Made by a program: the position numbers and the translations under genes
The notes under the pieces: model-generated
The model's database searches: none
Told to the model about the DNA's origin: nothing
Seen by the model: only the letters and a program-made list of their open reading frames with translations
Source of the DNA: Cellulomonas pakistanensis
GTDB taxonomy: Bacteria > Actinomycetota > Actinomycetes > Actinomycetales > Cellulomonadaceae
Length of the DNA: 64,000 nt
NCBI RefSeq assembly: GCF_016862755.1
Contig: NZ_BONO01000010.1
Location: 1 to 64,000, forward strand
Direction: 5' to 3'
In this document: positions 34,051 to 43,133 of the stretch, piece after piece
Layout: the number at the start of each line of letters is the position of its first letter
Position numbering within the stretch: the first letter of the stretch is position 1

Positions 34051-35403
34051 ATGCTGCGTTTCGCACCCACGACCGGACTGAAGGTGGCGGCGATCTCGGC
34101 CGCCTCCGTCCTCGCGCTGACCGCCTGCAGCTCGGGCGGAGACGGCGACGGCGGCAGCGCCGGCGGCCCCGTCACGATCGAGCACTGGCTCTGGGACGAC
34201 CTCCAGCGCCCCATGTACGAGGCGTGCGCCACGGCGTTCTCCGAGGCGAACGAGGACATCACCGTCAACATCACCCAGACCGCCTGGGCGCAGTACTGGC
34301 AGAACCTGACGACGAACTTCGCGTCGGGCACCGGCCCGGACACGTTCACCATGACGGTCCAGTACGTCCGCGAGTACAGCAGCCTCGGCCAGCTCGCCGA
34401 CCTCGACGAGATCGGCGCGACCGAGGGCGTCGACTTCGACTCCTACGTCGCCGGCACCGCGGAGAACTACCTCGTCGACGACACCCGCGTGGGCCTCCCG
34501 CTCGATTGGGACATCGTCGGGATGGTCTACGACGAGACGGCCGCCACGGAGGCGGGCTACACGCACGAGGACATCAACGCGCTCGAGTTCGACGGCACCG
34601 GCCAGGACTCGTTCACCGAGTTCATCAAGGCCATGGCCCTCGACGGGAACGGCAACAACGCGCTCAGCCCGGAGTTCGACGCGGGCAACGTGGTGCGGTT
34701 CGGGATGCTGCCCGAGTGGGCCGACGGCTTCACCGGCCAGAACGGCTGGGGCAACCTCGCGTACGCGCTCGGGTGGGAGTTCTTCGCCGAGGACGGCAGC
34801 CTGAACTTCGACGCCCCCGAGCTCGTCACGACGCTCGAGTGGTACCAGGACATGATCGACCTCGGCGTGATGCAGACGTTCGACGAGACCTCGACCCTCG
34901 GCCAGCACCCGACCATGGAGGCGGGCCTCGCGGGCACGACCCTGGCCGGCTCGTGGAACGCGTCGAACTACCTCGCCGACACCCAGGAGATCGACTTCGC
35001 CTGGGCCAAGGTCCCCGAGGGCCCCGCGGGCCGGTTCGCCGCGACGAACTCCCTGGCCGGCGTCGTGTGGAACGGCTCGCCGAACAAGGAGGCCGCGGCC
35101 GAGTGGGTCAAGTACCTCGGGTCCCCCGAGTGCCAGGAGGCCACGGGTGAGTACGGCATCGTCTTCCCCGCGGTCCAGAGCGGCACCGACATCGCCGTCG
35201 AGGCGAACGAGACCAACGGCGCGGGCGTGCCCGAGTTCGCGGAGATGGCCTCCGCCGGCGAGACGTTCCAGCTGCCGTCCTTCACCCGCAACGCGGAGGT
35301 CCGCACGGTGATCCAGGACGCCATCTGGGCGATCGCCGCGGGCGCCGACGTCGAGTCGACCCTCGCCACCGCCAACGAGGCGGCGCAGGCCCTGGTCGAC
35401 TGA
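34051..35403 (+). CDS. Sugar ABC transporter substrate-binding lipoprotein
   Basis: 450 residues. Lipoprotein signal with ALTAC (Cys about 26) and a Gly/Asp/Ser linker. The body is a typical cluster-B (CUT1) binding protein: TIEHWLW near the start, then an EFIKAMALDGNGN-type central region, and a Trp-rich second lobe (SWNASNYL, GVVWNGSPNKEAA). It captures an oligosaccharide outside the membrane for the two permeases. A GGAAGGAA ribosome site is present. A 15-bp hairpin 11 bases after the stop probably stabilises this highly needed segment of mRNA. Confidence 0.93.
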   Translation: MLRFAPTTGLKVAAISAASVLALTACSSGGDGDGGSAGGPVTIEHWLWDDLQRPMYEACATAFSEANEDITVNITQTAWAQYWQNLTTNFASGTGPDTFTMTVQYVREYSSLGQLADLDEIGATEGVDFDSYVAGTAENYLVDDTRVGLPLDWDIVGMVYDETAATEAGYTHEDINALEFDGTGQDSFTEFIKAMALDGNGNNALSPEFDAGNVVRFGMLPEWADGFTGQNGWGNLAYALGWEFFAEDGSLNFDAPELVTTLEWYQDMIDLGVMQTFDETSTLGQHPTMEAGLAGTTLAGSWNASNYLADTQEIDFAWAKVPEGPAGRFAATNSLAGVVWNGSPNKEAAAEWVKYLGSPECQEATGEYGIVFPAVQSGTDIAVEANETNGAGVPEFAEMASAGETFQLPSFTRNAEVRTVIQDAIWAIAAGADVESTLATANEAAQALVD

Positions 35404-35413
35404 CCGTCCTGAC

Positions 35414-35446
35414 GTCGGGCGGGGGCGGCACCCGCCCCCGCCCGAC
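35414..35446 (+). terminator. 15-bp hairpin after the binding-protein gene
   Basis: GTCGGGCGGGGGCGG and its perfect complement are separated by CAC. There is no T-run. It lies inside the operon between the binding protein and GH31, so it probably attenuates read-through or protects the 3' end of the binding-protein message rather than ending the operon completely. Confidence 0.7.
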
Positions 35447-35483
35447 GCACCACCCCACCCGCTCCGAACGGAATCGAGCCCCC

Positions 35484-37118
35484 GTGAACCACGCCCCCGC
35501 CGCCGCCCCCCTGGCCGCCGACGCAGCCGCCGACGCAGCCGCCGCCGAGGCCGGCGCCCCGCTCGTCCTCGAGCTGGAGCCGGGCGAGCACTGGTGGGGC
35601 GGCACGGTCAAGGACGCCGTGCAGATGCCGTTCGGGGCGACGAGCGCGTACGGCGTCGACCTCGCCGTCCCGCGGCACGACCCCGCGTGGGACAGCGCCG
35701 AGGACTCCAGCCAGGCGGCGCCGCTCCTCGTCTCCACGCACGGCCGGGTCGTCGCCTCGCCGCGGCCGTTCGCCTTCCGGTTCGCCGAGGGCCGGCTCGA
35801 GGTCGACGGCACCGACGTCGCCGTGCTCCGCGGCGGGAGCACGCTGCGCGACGGCTTCCGGGCCGCCTCCGCGCGGCTCTTCCCGCCCGCCGGCCGGACC
35901 CCCGCGCGGCGCCTGTTCGCCGCGCCGCAGTACAACACCTGGATCGAGACACCGCTCGTCCCCTCCGAGGAGTCGGTGCTCGCCTACGCGCGCCGGATCC
36001 TGGACGCGGGGCTGGAGCCGGGCACGATCTTCATCGACGACAACTGGGCGCCCGACTTCGGCACCTGGCACTTCGACCGCGGGCGGTTCCCGGACCCCCG
36101 GCGGCTGATCGCGACGCTGGCCGACTGGGGCTTCGACGTGATGCTGTGGGTCGTCCCGTTCATCAGCCCCGACTCCGCCGCGTTCCGGGAGTGCGAGCGC
36201 GACGGCCTGCTCGTCCGGGACGCCGACGGCCGCACCGCGGTCCGCCGGTGGTGGAACGGGTTCAGCGCCCTCCTCGACCTGAGCAACCCCGCGGCCGTGG
36301 ACTGGTTCACCCGGCAGCTCGACGCGCTCGTCGAGATCGGCGTCGCGGGCTTCAAGTTCGACGCCGGCGACGTGCGCGACTACCGGGCGGACGACCGCGT
36401 CGCCGAGCCGTGCGAGCCGGTCGACATGAGCGAGGCCTGGGCGCGGCTCGGGCTGCGCTACGCGCACAACGAGTACCGCGCCTGCTGGCGGATGGGCGGG
36501 CAGCCGCTCGGCCAGCGGCTGCGCGACAAGCCCCCGACCTGGGACGACGCCGGCCTCGGCTCGCTCGTCCCCGAGATGCTCGCGCAGGGCCTGCTGGGCC
36601 ACCCGTACGTCTGCCCGGACATGGTGGGCGGCGGCGAGGTGGGCGCGATGGGCGCGATGGGCGACCGCCAGGCCGCCGACCAGGAGTTCTTCGTGCGGTA
36701 CGCGCAGATCGCCGCGCTGTCCCCGATGATCCAGTTCTCGGTCAACCCCGCCCGCGCCCTCGACGCCGAGCACCTCGCCGCGGTGAAGGACGCCCTCGCG
36801 GTGCGGGCGGAGCACCTGCCGCGCATCCTCGCGCTCGTGGACGAGGCCGCGGTGACGGGCGAGCCCGTCGTGCGGCCGATGAGCTACCACGAGGCGGGGT
36901 ACGAGTCCGTCACCGACCAGTTCTTCCTCGGCCCCGACGTGCTCGTCGCCCCCGTGCTCGAGCGGGGCGCCACCACCCGCGCGCTCCAGGTCCCCCCGGG
37001 GACGTGGCACGCGCCGGACGGCACCGCGCACGAGGGTCCCGCCACCGTCGAGGTGCCGGTCGGCCTCACGACCCTGCCGCGCCTCACGCGCGCGGCCGCG
37101 GGCACCGCGCCGCGATGA
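35484..37118 (+). CDS. GH31 family glycosidase (alpha-galactosidase or alpha-GalNAcase candidate)
   Basis: 544 residues, GTG start, no signal peptide, so cytoplasmic. An N-terminal beta domain precedes the GH31 barrel: IFIDDNWAPDFGTW (about 183-196), the nucleophile motif GFKFDAGD (Asp about 293), and the acid/base region TWDDAGLGS (about 352), followed by GHPYVCPDMVGGG. A C-terminal beta domain ends the protein. The barrel motifs differ from the classical alpha-glucosidase pattern and recall GH31 subgroups acting on alpha-galactosides. Together with the GalNAc genes this suggests alpha-Gal or alpha-GalNAc release. Its stop overlaps the next ATG. Confidence 0.8.
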   Translation: MNHAPAAAPLAADAAADAAAAEAGAPLVLELEPGEHWWGGTVKDAVQMPFGATSAYGVDLAVPRHDPAWDSAEDSSQAAPLLVSTHGRVVASPRPFAFRFAEGRLEVDGTDVAVLRGGSTLRDGFRAASARLFPPAGRTPARRLFAAPQYNTWIETPLVPSEESVLAYARRILDAGLEPGTIFIDDNWAPDFGTWHFDRGRFPDPRRLIATLADWGFDVMLWVVPFISPDSAAFRECERDGLLVRDADGRTAVRRWWNGFSALLDLSNPAAVDWFTRQLDALVEIGVAGFKFDAGDVRDYRADDRVAEPCEPVDMSEAWARLGLRYAHNEYRACWRMGGQPLGQRLRDKPPTWDDAGLGSLVPEMLAQGLLGHPYVCPDMVGGGEVGAMGAMGDRQAADQEFFVRYAQIAALSPMIQFSVNPARALDAEHLAAVKDALAVRAEHLPRILALVDEAAVTGEPVVRPMSYHEAGYESVTDQFFLGPDVLVAPVLERGATTRALQVPPGTWHAPDGTAHEGPATVEVPVGLTTLPRLTRAAAGTAPR

Positions 37119-38314
37119 GCGCAGGCCCCCGCGTCGCGGTGGTCGGGGTCGGCAACCGCGCCCACCTCGGGCAGCAGGTCCCCGAGGCGTGGCCGGGCGC
37201 GGCCGTGGTGGCCGCGGTCGACCCCGACCACCACGGGCGCGCGCGGGCCCGCTCGCTGTTCGGCGCCGGCACCGCGGTGCACGCGGACGTCGCCGCGCTC
37301 GTCGCGGCCGGCGGCGTCGACGCGGCGCTGGTGACCACGCCGGACGACACCCACGCCCGCCTCGCGATCCAGCTGCTGCGCGCCGGCGTCGCGGTCCTCG
37401 TCGACAAGCCGCTCGCCACCACCACCGCGGACGCCGACGCCGTCCTCGTGGCCGCGCGGGAGACCGGCACCCCCCTGTACGTGGGCCACAACCTGCGGCA
37501 CTGGGAGGTCGTCCGCGTGATGCACGACGCCATCGCGCGCGGCGAGATCGGCGAGGTCAGGGCCGTCTGGGTCCGGCACTTCGTCGGCAACGGCGGCGAC
37601 TACTTCTTCAAGGACTGGCACGCCGACCGGCGGCGCAGCGGCTCGCTGCTCACGCAGAAGGCGAGCCACGACATCGACGTCGTGCACCACCTCGCCGGCG
37701 CGTACACGTCCCGCGTCGTGGGCATGGGCGACCTCATGGTCTACGGCGACATCACGGACCGCCGCGAGCGCCCCGGCGAGATCGCGCCGGACTGGACCAG
37801 CCACGCGCACTGGCCGCCGCGCGCGCTCACCGGGCTGAACCCCGTGGTCGACGTCGAGGACCTGTCGATGCTGATGATGCGGCTGGAGAACGGCGTGCTC
37901 GCCAGCTACCAGCAGTGCCACTTCACGCCCGACTACTGGCGCAGCTACACCGTGATCGGCACCGAGGGGCGGCTGGAGAACGCAGGCGACACGGGCGGCG
38001 CGGTCGTCCGGGTCTGGAACCGGCGCCTGGGGTGGTCCCCGACCGGCCACGTCGAGCACCCGGTGCGCGACATCGCGGGCGGCCACCGCGCCGCGGACAC
38101 CGCGATGCTGACCGAGTTCTTCGCCCACGTCCTGCACGGCGCCCCGACCGCCGGCTCGCCCGTCGATGCCCGGCAGGCCGTCGCCGTAGGCTCGCTCGGT
38201 GCCGAGTCGCTGCGCCACGGCTGCGTCCCGCTGGACGTCCCGCCGCTGCCCGCCGGCACGGCGCCACCGCGCCGGGCCGCCCGCCACCGACCGAGAGACA
38301 GCGCAGATGACTGA
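37115..38314 (+). CDS. Gfo/Idh/MocA family protein (1 of 2 paralogues)
   Basis: 399 residues. Rossmann domain with VAVVGVGNRAH, TTPDDTHA and DKPLA (the EKP-type motif, about 95). The second domain has FVGNGGDYFFKDWHADR and QKASHDIDVVHHLAG. It is closely related to the protein at 49533-50759 (the same HFVGNGGDY, MGDLMVYGD, YQQCHFTPDYWR and YTVIGTEGRLEN segments). It binds NAD(P). It may be a sugar dehydrogenase or an NAD-dependent glycosidase of the GH109 type. ATGA overlap with GH31 and 8-base overlap with the ROK gene: tight operon. Confidence 0.85.
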   Translation: MSAGPRVAVVGVGNRAHLGQQVPEAWPGAAVVAAVDPDHHGRARARSLFGAGTAVHADVAALVAAGGVDAALVTTPDDTHARLAIQLLRAGVAVLVDKPLATTTADADAVLVAARETGTPLYVGHNLRHWEVVRVMHDAIARGEIGEVRAVWVRHFVGNGGDYFFKDWHADRRRSGSLLTQKASHDIDVVHHLAGAYTSRVVGMGDLMVYGDITDRRERPGEIAPDWTSHAHWPPRALTGLNPVVDVEDLSMLMMRLENGVLASYQQCHFTPDYWRSYTVIGTEGRLENAGDTGGAVVRVWNRRLGWSPTGHVEHPVRDIAGGHRAADTAMLTEFFAHVLHGAPTAGSPVDARQAVAVGSLGAESLRHGCVPLDVPPLPAGTAPPRRAARHRPRDSADD

Positions 38315-39320
38315 CACGACCGTCCGCCCGGCGGGCACCGCCGCCGACACCGCCACCACCGCGATCGGCCCCGGCGCGCCCGTCCTGGCGTTCGACGTCG
38401 GCGGGACCACGATCAAGGCCGCGTACGTCGACGCCGACGGGGTGCCCGGGACGATCCTCCGCACGCCCTCCCCCGCCTTCGGCCCGTCCAGCGCGGTCGC
38501 GGTGGTCGACGCGGTCGCCGAGCTCGCCGGCCGCCTCACGCCGCCCGGCGCCGCGCCGCGGGCGCTCGGCCTCACCCTGCCGGGCATCGTCGACGACGAG
38601 ACCGGGTTCGCCACCTACTCCGAGAACCTCGGCTGGCGCGACGTCGACTTCGCCGCGCTGTGCCGCTCGCGGCTCGCGCTGCCGGTGGCGATCGGGCACG
38701 ACGTGCGCTCCGGGGGCACCGCGGAGATGGAGCTCGGCGCCGGCCGCGGGCACCGGACGGCCGTCGTGGTCGTGCTCGGCACCGGCGTCTCCGCCGCGGT
38801 GTTCGTCGACGGGCGGCCCGTGGTCGCGCGCGGCTACGCGGGCGAGATCGGCCACGCCGTCGTGATCCCGCGCGGCGAGGCCTGCGTGTGCGGGAACCAG
38901 GGCTGCCTCGAGGCGGTCTCCTCGGCGGCCGCCGTCGCCCGCCGCTACTCCCGGATGTCCGGCCGCGAGGTCGCCGGGGCGCGCGAGGTGGTCGAGGCCA
39001 TGGCCGCGGGCGACACGATCGCCGCGGCGGTCTGGGACACCGCGGTCGAGGGCCTGGCCCTCGGCCTGTCGCACGTGGCGAGCCTGATCCAGCCCGAGGT
39101 GATCGTGCTCGGGGGCGGGCTGGCGGAGGCCGGCGACCACCTGTTCGGGCCGCTGCGCGCGCGCCTCGCGTCGCTGCTCACCTACGTGCCCGTCCCGCCC
39201 CTGGTGAAGGCGCGCGCCGGGGAGAATGCGGGGTTGCTGGGGTCGGCGCTGCTCGCGCGCCGAGCCCTCGACCGCACCGACGACCGCAGCACCGACGACC
39301 GAGGGACGCACCACCGATGA
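38307..39320 (+). CDS. ROK family sugar kinase (GalNAc/galactosamine kinase candidate)
   Basis: 337 residues. The ATP-binding loop LAFDVGGTTIKAAYV (about 28-43), GHDVRSGG, the substrate region GEIGHAVVIP, and the ROK zinc motif ACVCGNQGCLE (about 190-200) are all present. There is no N-terminal helix-turn-helix, so it is a kinase rather than a ROK repressor. In this context it would phosphorylate GalNAc or another hexose at O6 before NagA. The final 15 residues are Asp/Arg/Thr-rich. Confidence 0.88.
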   Translation: MTDTTVRPAGTAADTATTAIGPGAPVLAFDVGGTTIKAAYVDADGVPGTILRTPSPAFGPSSAVAVVDAVAELAGRLTPPGAAPRALGLTLPGIVDDETGFATYSENLGWRDVDFAALCRSRLALPVAIGHDVRSGGTAEMELGAGRGHRTAVVVVLGTGVSAAVFVDGRPVVARGYAGEIGHAVVIPRGEACVCGNQGCLEAVSSAAAVARRYSRMSGREVAGAREVVEAMAAGDTIAAAVWDTAVEGLALGLSHVASLIQPEVIVLGGGLAEAGDHLFGPLRARLASLLTYVPVPPLVKARAGENAGLLGSALLARRALDRTDDRSTDDRGTHHR

Positions 39321-39913
39321 AGCTCGCGCTGGTCCGGCACGGCCAGACCGACTGGAACATCCAGCGGCGGTACCAGGGCTGGGAGGGGCTCGACCTGAAC
39401 GAGACCGGCCGCTCCCAGGCCGTCGACGCCGCCGAGCGCCTGCTCGGGATCGGCGCGGACCTCGGGGCGCAGTGGCGGTGGCTGAGCTCGTCGACGTCGC
39501 CGCGGGCTATGCAGACCGCGCAGATCATCGGCGACCGGCTCCCCCTGGTCCCCGGCGACCTGCAGTTCGAGGACCTGCGCGAGCGCGGCTTCGGCATCGC
39601 CGAGGGGATGCTCATCGAGGAGGCCCGGACCCGGTGGCCGGCCCGCGACTACCCGGGCGGGGAGACCACCGAGGCGGTGCTCGAGCGGGCGCTCCGCGGG
39701 CTGGACGCGGTGGCGGCGGCGCACGACGGGCTCGACGGCGTCCTCGTCACGCACGGGACGACGTTGCGCCTGGTGGTGGGCCACCTGACCGGCGAGGATC
39801 CCGGTAGCCTGCCCAACGGTGCCATCGCCGTGCTCGACCGCGGGCCGGGCGGCTGGCGCACGATCGTGCATCCATCGGGAACGACAGTCAGCGAGCAGGT
39901 GCAGGGGCGATGA
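39317..39913 (+). CDS. Histidine phosphatase family protein
   Basis: 198 residues. LVRHGQTDWN (catalytic His about residue 8), the second RxxxTA-type segment SPRAMQTAQII, and VTHGTTLR (about 146) define the phosphoglycerate-mutase-like superfamily. It is likely a phosphatase for a sugar phosphate, perhaps a safety valve for accumulating phosphorylated intermediates in this operon; the substrate is unproven. ATGA overlaps on both sides. Confidence 0.9.
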   Translation: MKLALVRHGQTDWNIQRRYQGWEGLDLNETGRSQAVDAAERLLGIGADLGAQWRWLSSSTSPRAMQTAQIIGDRLPLVPGDLQFEDLRERGFGIAEGMLIEEARTRWPARDYPGGETTEAVLERALRGLDAVAAAHDGLDGVLVTHGTTLRLVVGHLTGEDPGSLPNGAIAVLDRGPGGWRTIVHPSGTTVSEQVQGR

Positions 39914-40695
39914 AGATCGAGGACCGACACCTGGCGATCGCCTCGTGGGTGGCCCAGCACGGGACCATCAGCGTCGAGGAGGTCATCGAGCAGTTCGGCG
40001 TCTCGCCGGCCACGGCACGCCGCGACCTGGACGCGCTCGGCCAGCAGATGATCGTCATCCGCACCCGCGGCGGCGCCCGCGCCGCGGCGATCTCCGGCGA
40101 CCTCCCGCTCCGCTACCGCGCGGCCCTGATGGGCAACGAGAAGCTCCAGATCGCGCGCGCCGCGGCCGCCATGGTGCAGCCCGGGCAGACCGTCGCGTTC
40201 AGCGGCGGCACCACCACGACCCAGATCGCCCAGGAGCTGGGCGTCCGCGCCTCCGCCGACCCCGAGTTCGGCGAGAAGCTGACCACGGTCGTCACCAACG
40301 CGATCAACATCGCGAACGACCTCATCGTGCGGCCCGAGCTGCGCGTCGTCCTCACCGGCGGCGCCGCCATCGCGCGGTCCTACGAGCTCGTCGGCCCGCT
40401 GGCGAAGGCGGCCCTCCCCCTCATCAACGTCGACGTGCTCTTCCTCGGGGTCAACGCCATCAACCCGGCGCGCGGCTTCTTCACCGAGTTCGAGTCCGAG
40501 GCGGAGATCAGCGCCGCGATCCTCGAGAAGGCGGTGCAGTCCTACGTCGTGGCGGACCACACCAAGTTCGCCAGCACCGCGTTCGCGCTGATCTGCGAGC
40601 CCACGGACGTCACGGGCGTCATCACGGACGCCGACGCCGACGCCGACGCGGTGGCCCGGCTGCGCGACGCGGGCTGCCCCGTCATCCTCGTCTGA
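39910..40695 (+). CDS. DeoR/GlpR-family transcriptional regulator (AgaR-like)
   Basis: 261 residues. N-terminal DeoR helix-turn-helix (GTISVEEVIEQFGVSPATAR, then RDLDAL and TRGGARAA, about 18-60) and a C-terminal sugar-phosphate sensing domain with FSGGTTTTQIAQEL, TNAINIANDL and LTGG. Proteins of this kind repress sugar operons and are released by a phosphorylated sugar. It is encoded within the operon (ATGA overlap), making it the best candidate regulator of both halves of the island. Confidence 0.92.
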   Translation: MKIEDRHLAIASWVAQHGTISVEEVIEQFGVSPATARRDLDALGQQMIVIRTRGGARAAAISGDLPLRYRAALMGNEKLQIARAAAAMVQPGQTVAFSGGTTTTQIAQELGVRASADPEFGEKLTTVVTNAINIANDLIVRPELRVVLTGGAAIARSYELVGPLAKAALPLINVDVLFLGVNAINPARGFFTEFESEAEISAAILEKAVQSYVVADHTKFASTAFALICEPTDVTGVITDADADADAVARLRDAGCPVILV

Positions 40696-40722
40696 CCCCC
40701 GGCCCCGACGGAGGGGAACGCG

Positions 40723-41790
40723 ATGACCACCGACGACCTCGCCGACCTCCGGCTGCGGGACTTCGCGCCGCGGCCGATGCTCCGGGTGGCCGAGACCGAG
40801 GTGCTGCGCCTGCCCACCCCGGCCGTCGACGCCCACAACCACCTGGGCCGCTGGCACACCGGCGAGTGGCGGGTCGACGACGTGCCCGCGCTCGTCGCCC
40901 AGATGGACGAGCGGAACGTCGCCGCGATCGTCAACCTCGACGGCTGCTGGGCCGACGAGATCGAGCGCAACCTCGACCGGTACGACCGGGCGCACCCCGG
41001 CCGGTTCGCCACGTTCTGCCGCGTCGACTGGGGCGAGACGGCCACGCCCGGGTGGCCGGACCGGATCGCGGCCTCCGTCGCGGACTCCGCGGCCCGCGGC
41101 GCCACCGGGCTGAAGCTGTGGAAGGACCTCGGCCTCGGCCTCGAGGACGAGCGCGGCCGGCGGCTCTTCCTGGACGACCCCCGCCTGGACGGGATGTGGC
41201 GCGCCGCTGCGGAGGCGGGCCTGCCGGTCACCGTGCACACCGCCGACCCCGCGGCGTTCTTCGCGCCGCTCGACCGGCACAACGAGCGCGTCGAGGAGCT
41301 GCTGGAGCACCCCGAGTGGCACGTCGGGGGGCCGGGGTTCCCGTCGTTCGAGCGCCTGCTCGACGCGCTCGAGGCCGCCGTCGCGGCCCACCCCGACGTC
41401 ACGGTGATCGGCGCCCACGTCGGCTGCTGCGCCGAGGACCTCGACCGCGTCGACCGGATGCTCCGCGCCTACCCGAACTTCGCCTGCGACATCGCCGCCC
41501 GCATCGCCGAGCTGGGGCGCCAGCCGCGCCGGGCGCGGCGGCTGATCGCGGACCACCCGGACCGGATCCTGCTGGGCACGGACGTCGCGCCGCCCAGCGC
41601 CGACGCGTACGCGACGTACTACCGGTTCCTGGCGACCGCCGACGAGCACGTCCCCTACGGGCCGGAGGACCCGCCCGGCACGGGGCGGTGGCGCATCTCG
41701 GCGCTCGACCTGCCGCCCGAGCACGTGGCAGCGGTCGCCGGGGACAACGCCCGGCGGCTGATCCCGGCGCTGGCGACAGCAGCGCGCTGA
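40723..41790 (+). CDS. Amidohydrolase family protein (PF04909-like)
   Basis: 355 residues. The metal-dependent TIM-barrel pattern is present: VDAHNHLG near residue 37, VTVHTADP (about 168), VIGAHVGCCAEDL (about 227) and ILLGTDVAPP (about 284). Its type is amidohydrolase_2 (lactonase/decarboxylase-like), not NagA. It may hydrolyse a sugar lactone formed by an oxidoreductase; this is inference. Last plus-strand gene of the island, converging with the MFS gene after 62 bases. Confidence 0.85.
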   Translation: MTTDDLADLRLRDFAPRPMLRVAETEVLRLPTPAVDAHNHLGRWHTGEWRVDDVPALVAQMDERNVAAIVNLDGCWADEIERNLDRYDRAHPGRFATFCRVDWGETATPGWPDRIAASVADSAARGATGLKLWKDLGLGLEDERGRRLFLDDPRLDGMWRAAAEAGLPVTVHTADPAAFFAPLDRHNERVEELLEHPEWHVGGPGFPSFERLLDALEAAVAAHPDVTVIGAHVGCCAEDLDRVDRMLRAYPNFACDIAARIAELGRQPRRARRLIADHPDRILLGTDVAPPSADAYATYYRFLATADEHVPYGPEDPPGTGRWRISALDLPPEHVAAVAGDNARRLIPALATAAR

Positions 41791-41852
41791 GCCGCGACGC
41801 GGCCGCGGCGCCGGCGGGGCGGCGGGCGGCGGGGCGGCGCGCGCCGGGGCCG

Positions 41853-43133
41853 TCAGGGCCGCAGCCGCTCCGCCCGGGACGCCGCCAGCCGCGGCTGGAA
41901 CACCCGCACGTTGACGTACCACCCGGCCGCCCCGCAGCCGCCGGCGAGGACGAACAGCGCCGTGAACCCGAGGGCGTCGAGCAGCGGCGCGAGCGCGAGC
42001 ACCGCGACGGACGACACCAGCATCGAGATCGCGAACAGGGTCCCGACGTAGGACGGCGCCCGGCCGCTCGGGCTCACGTCGCCGAGCATGAGCATCGTGG
42101 TCTTCAGGTAGCAGGTGGCGCCGACGTTGGCGAGCACCCACGCGACGGTCAGGCCGCCGAGCGAGCCGCTGACCAGCCCCACCACCCCGGCCGCGGTCGC
42201 CGCGGCGGCGGCCACCGGCGACAGCGCCACCGCGCCGCGGCGGTCGATGACGAAGCCGAACCCCAGGTTCACGGCGACCCCGGTGACGATCGCCAGCGAC
42301 GCGAGCAGCGCGACGTGCTCCTCGCTCGCCCCGAACGTCCGGATGGCGTGCAGCGTGTAGAAGGGCAGCAGCGAGTTCGCCACCACCAGGAACACGCACG
42401 ACGTCACCATGGCGCGGAACGTCGCGTCCCGGCTCAGCGTGCGCGGCACGTCCCGGAGGTACTCGGTGACCCGCATCGGCACCCGCGGCTCCGGGTCGTC
42501 GTGCTCGCGCATGAACCAGAACCCCGCCGCGTTGGCGAACAGGAACGCGAGCCCGACGCCGAACAGCACCATGTAGCTCCACGGGTAGGCGACCCGCTCG
42601 ATCACGACGGGGATCAGGGCCGCCGCCCCGAGCGCGATCACGCTCCCGACCGCCACGCCCACGCCGCGCAGCCCCGCGCGCCGCGTCGGCGGCAGCAGCT
42701 TGAGCACCAGCGGCACGTTGAACAGCGTGCCGGACCCGGCGAGCACGTTGAACACCGTCCAGGACGCGAGGAACAGCCACGTCATCAGGCCGGCGTGGTC
42801 GGCGAGCAGCGGCATCGCGAGGACGAACGCCAGGAACAGCCCGCGCTGGACCAGCAGGACGACCGCGAACGTCCGCGCCATCCGCCGCGACCGCGAGCAC
42901 AGCGACACGAAGTACGGCTGCGAGACGAACGTGCCCAGCGACACGACGCTCGTGGCGATCGCGAACTGCGTGGTGGACGCCCGCAGGTGCTCCAGGAGCA
43001 GCGGGATGACGGCGGTCATCGACAGCAGCGCGACCGACGGCTGGAAGGTCACCCCGTCCAGGAAGAACAGCAGCGCGTTGCGCCGCACCGCACCCGGGCC
43101 GCCGTAGGCGACGTCGGTCGTGTCCTGCGCCAT
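41853..43133 (-). CDS. MFS transporter
   Basis: 426 residues, 12 predicted TM helices, with a cytoplasmic middle loop containing REHDDPEPRVPMRV. The first TM begins NALLFFLDGVTFQPSVALLS; this start and the SRSRRM loop are typical of MFS carriers. Its ATG overlaps the stop of the DUF4832 gene (TGATG). It probably imports or exports a sugar or small glycoside belonging to the island; substrate unknown. Confidence 0.88.
   Translation of the reverse strand: MAQDTTDVAYGGPGAVRRNALLFFLDGVTFQPSVALLSMTAVIPLLLEHLRASTTQFAIATSVVSLGTFVSQPYFVSLCSRSRRMARTFAVVLLVQRGLFLAFVLAMPLLADHAGLMTWLFLASWTVFNVLAGSGTLFNVPLVLKLLPPTRRAGLRGVGVAVGSVIALGAAALIPVVIERVAYPWSYMVLFGVGLAFLFANAAGFWFMREHDDPEPRVPMRVTEYLRDVPRTLSRDATFRAMVTSCVFLVVANSLLPFYTLHAIRTFGASEEHVALLASLAIVTGVAVNLGFGFVIDRRGAVALSPVAAAAATAAGVVGLVSGSLGGLTVAWVLANVGATCYLKTTMLMLGDVSPSGRAPSYVGTLFAISMLVSSVAVLALAPLLDALGFTALFVLAGGCGAAGWYVNVRVFQPRLAASRAERLRP

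Noticed and set aside
41791..41852. Terminator between the two halves of the sugar island
   Set aside because: GC-rich but no convincing stem could be drawn.
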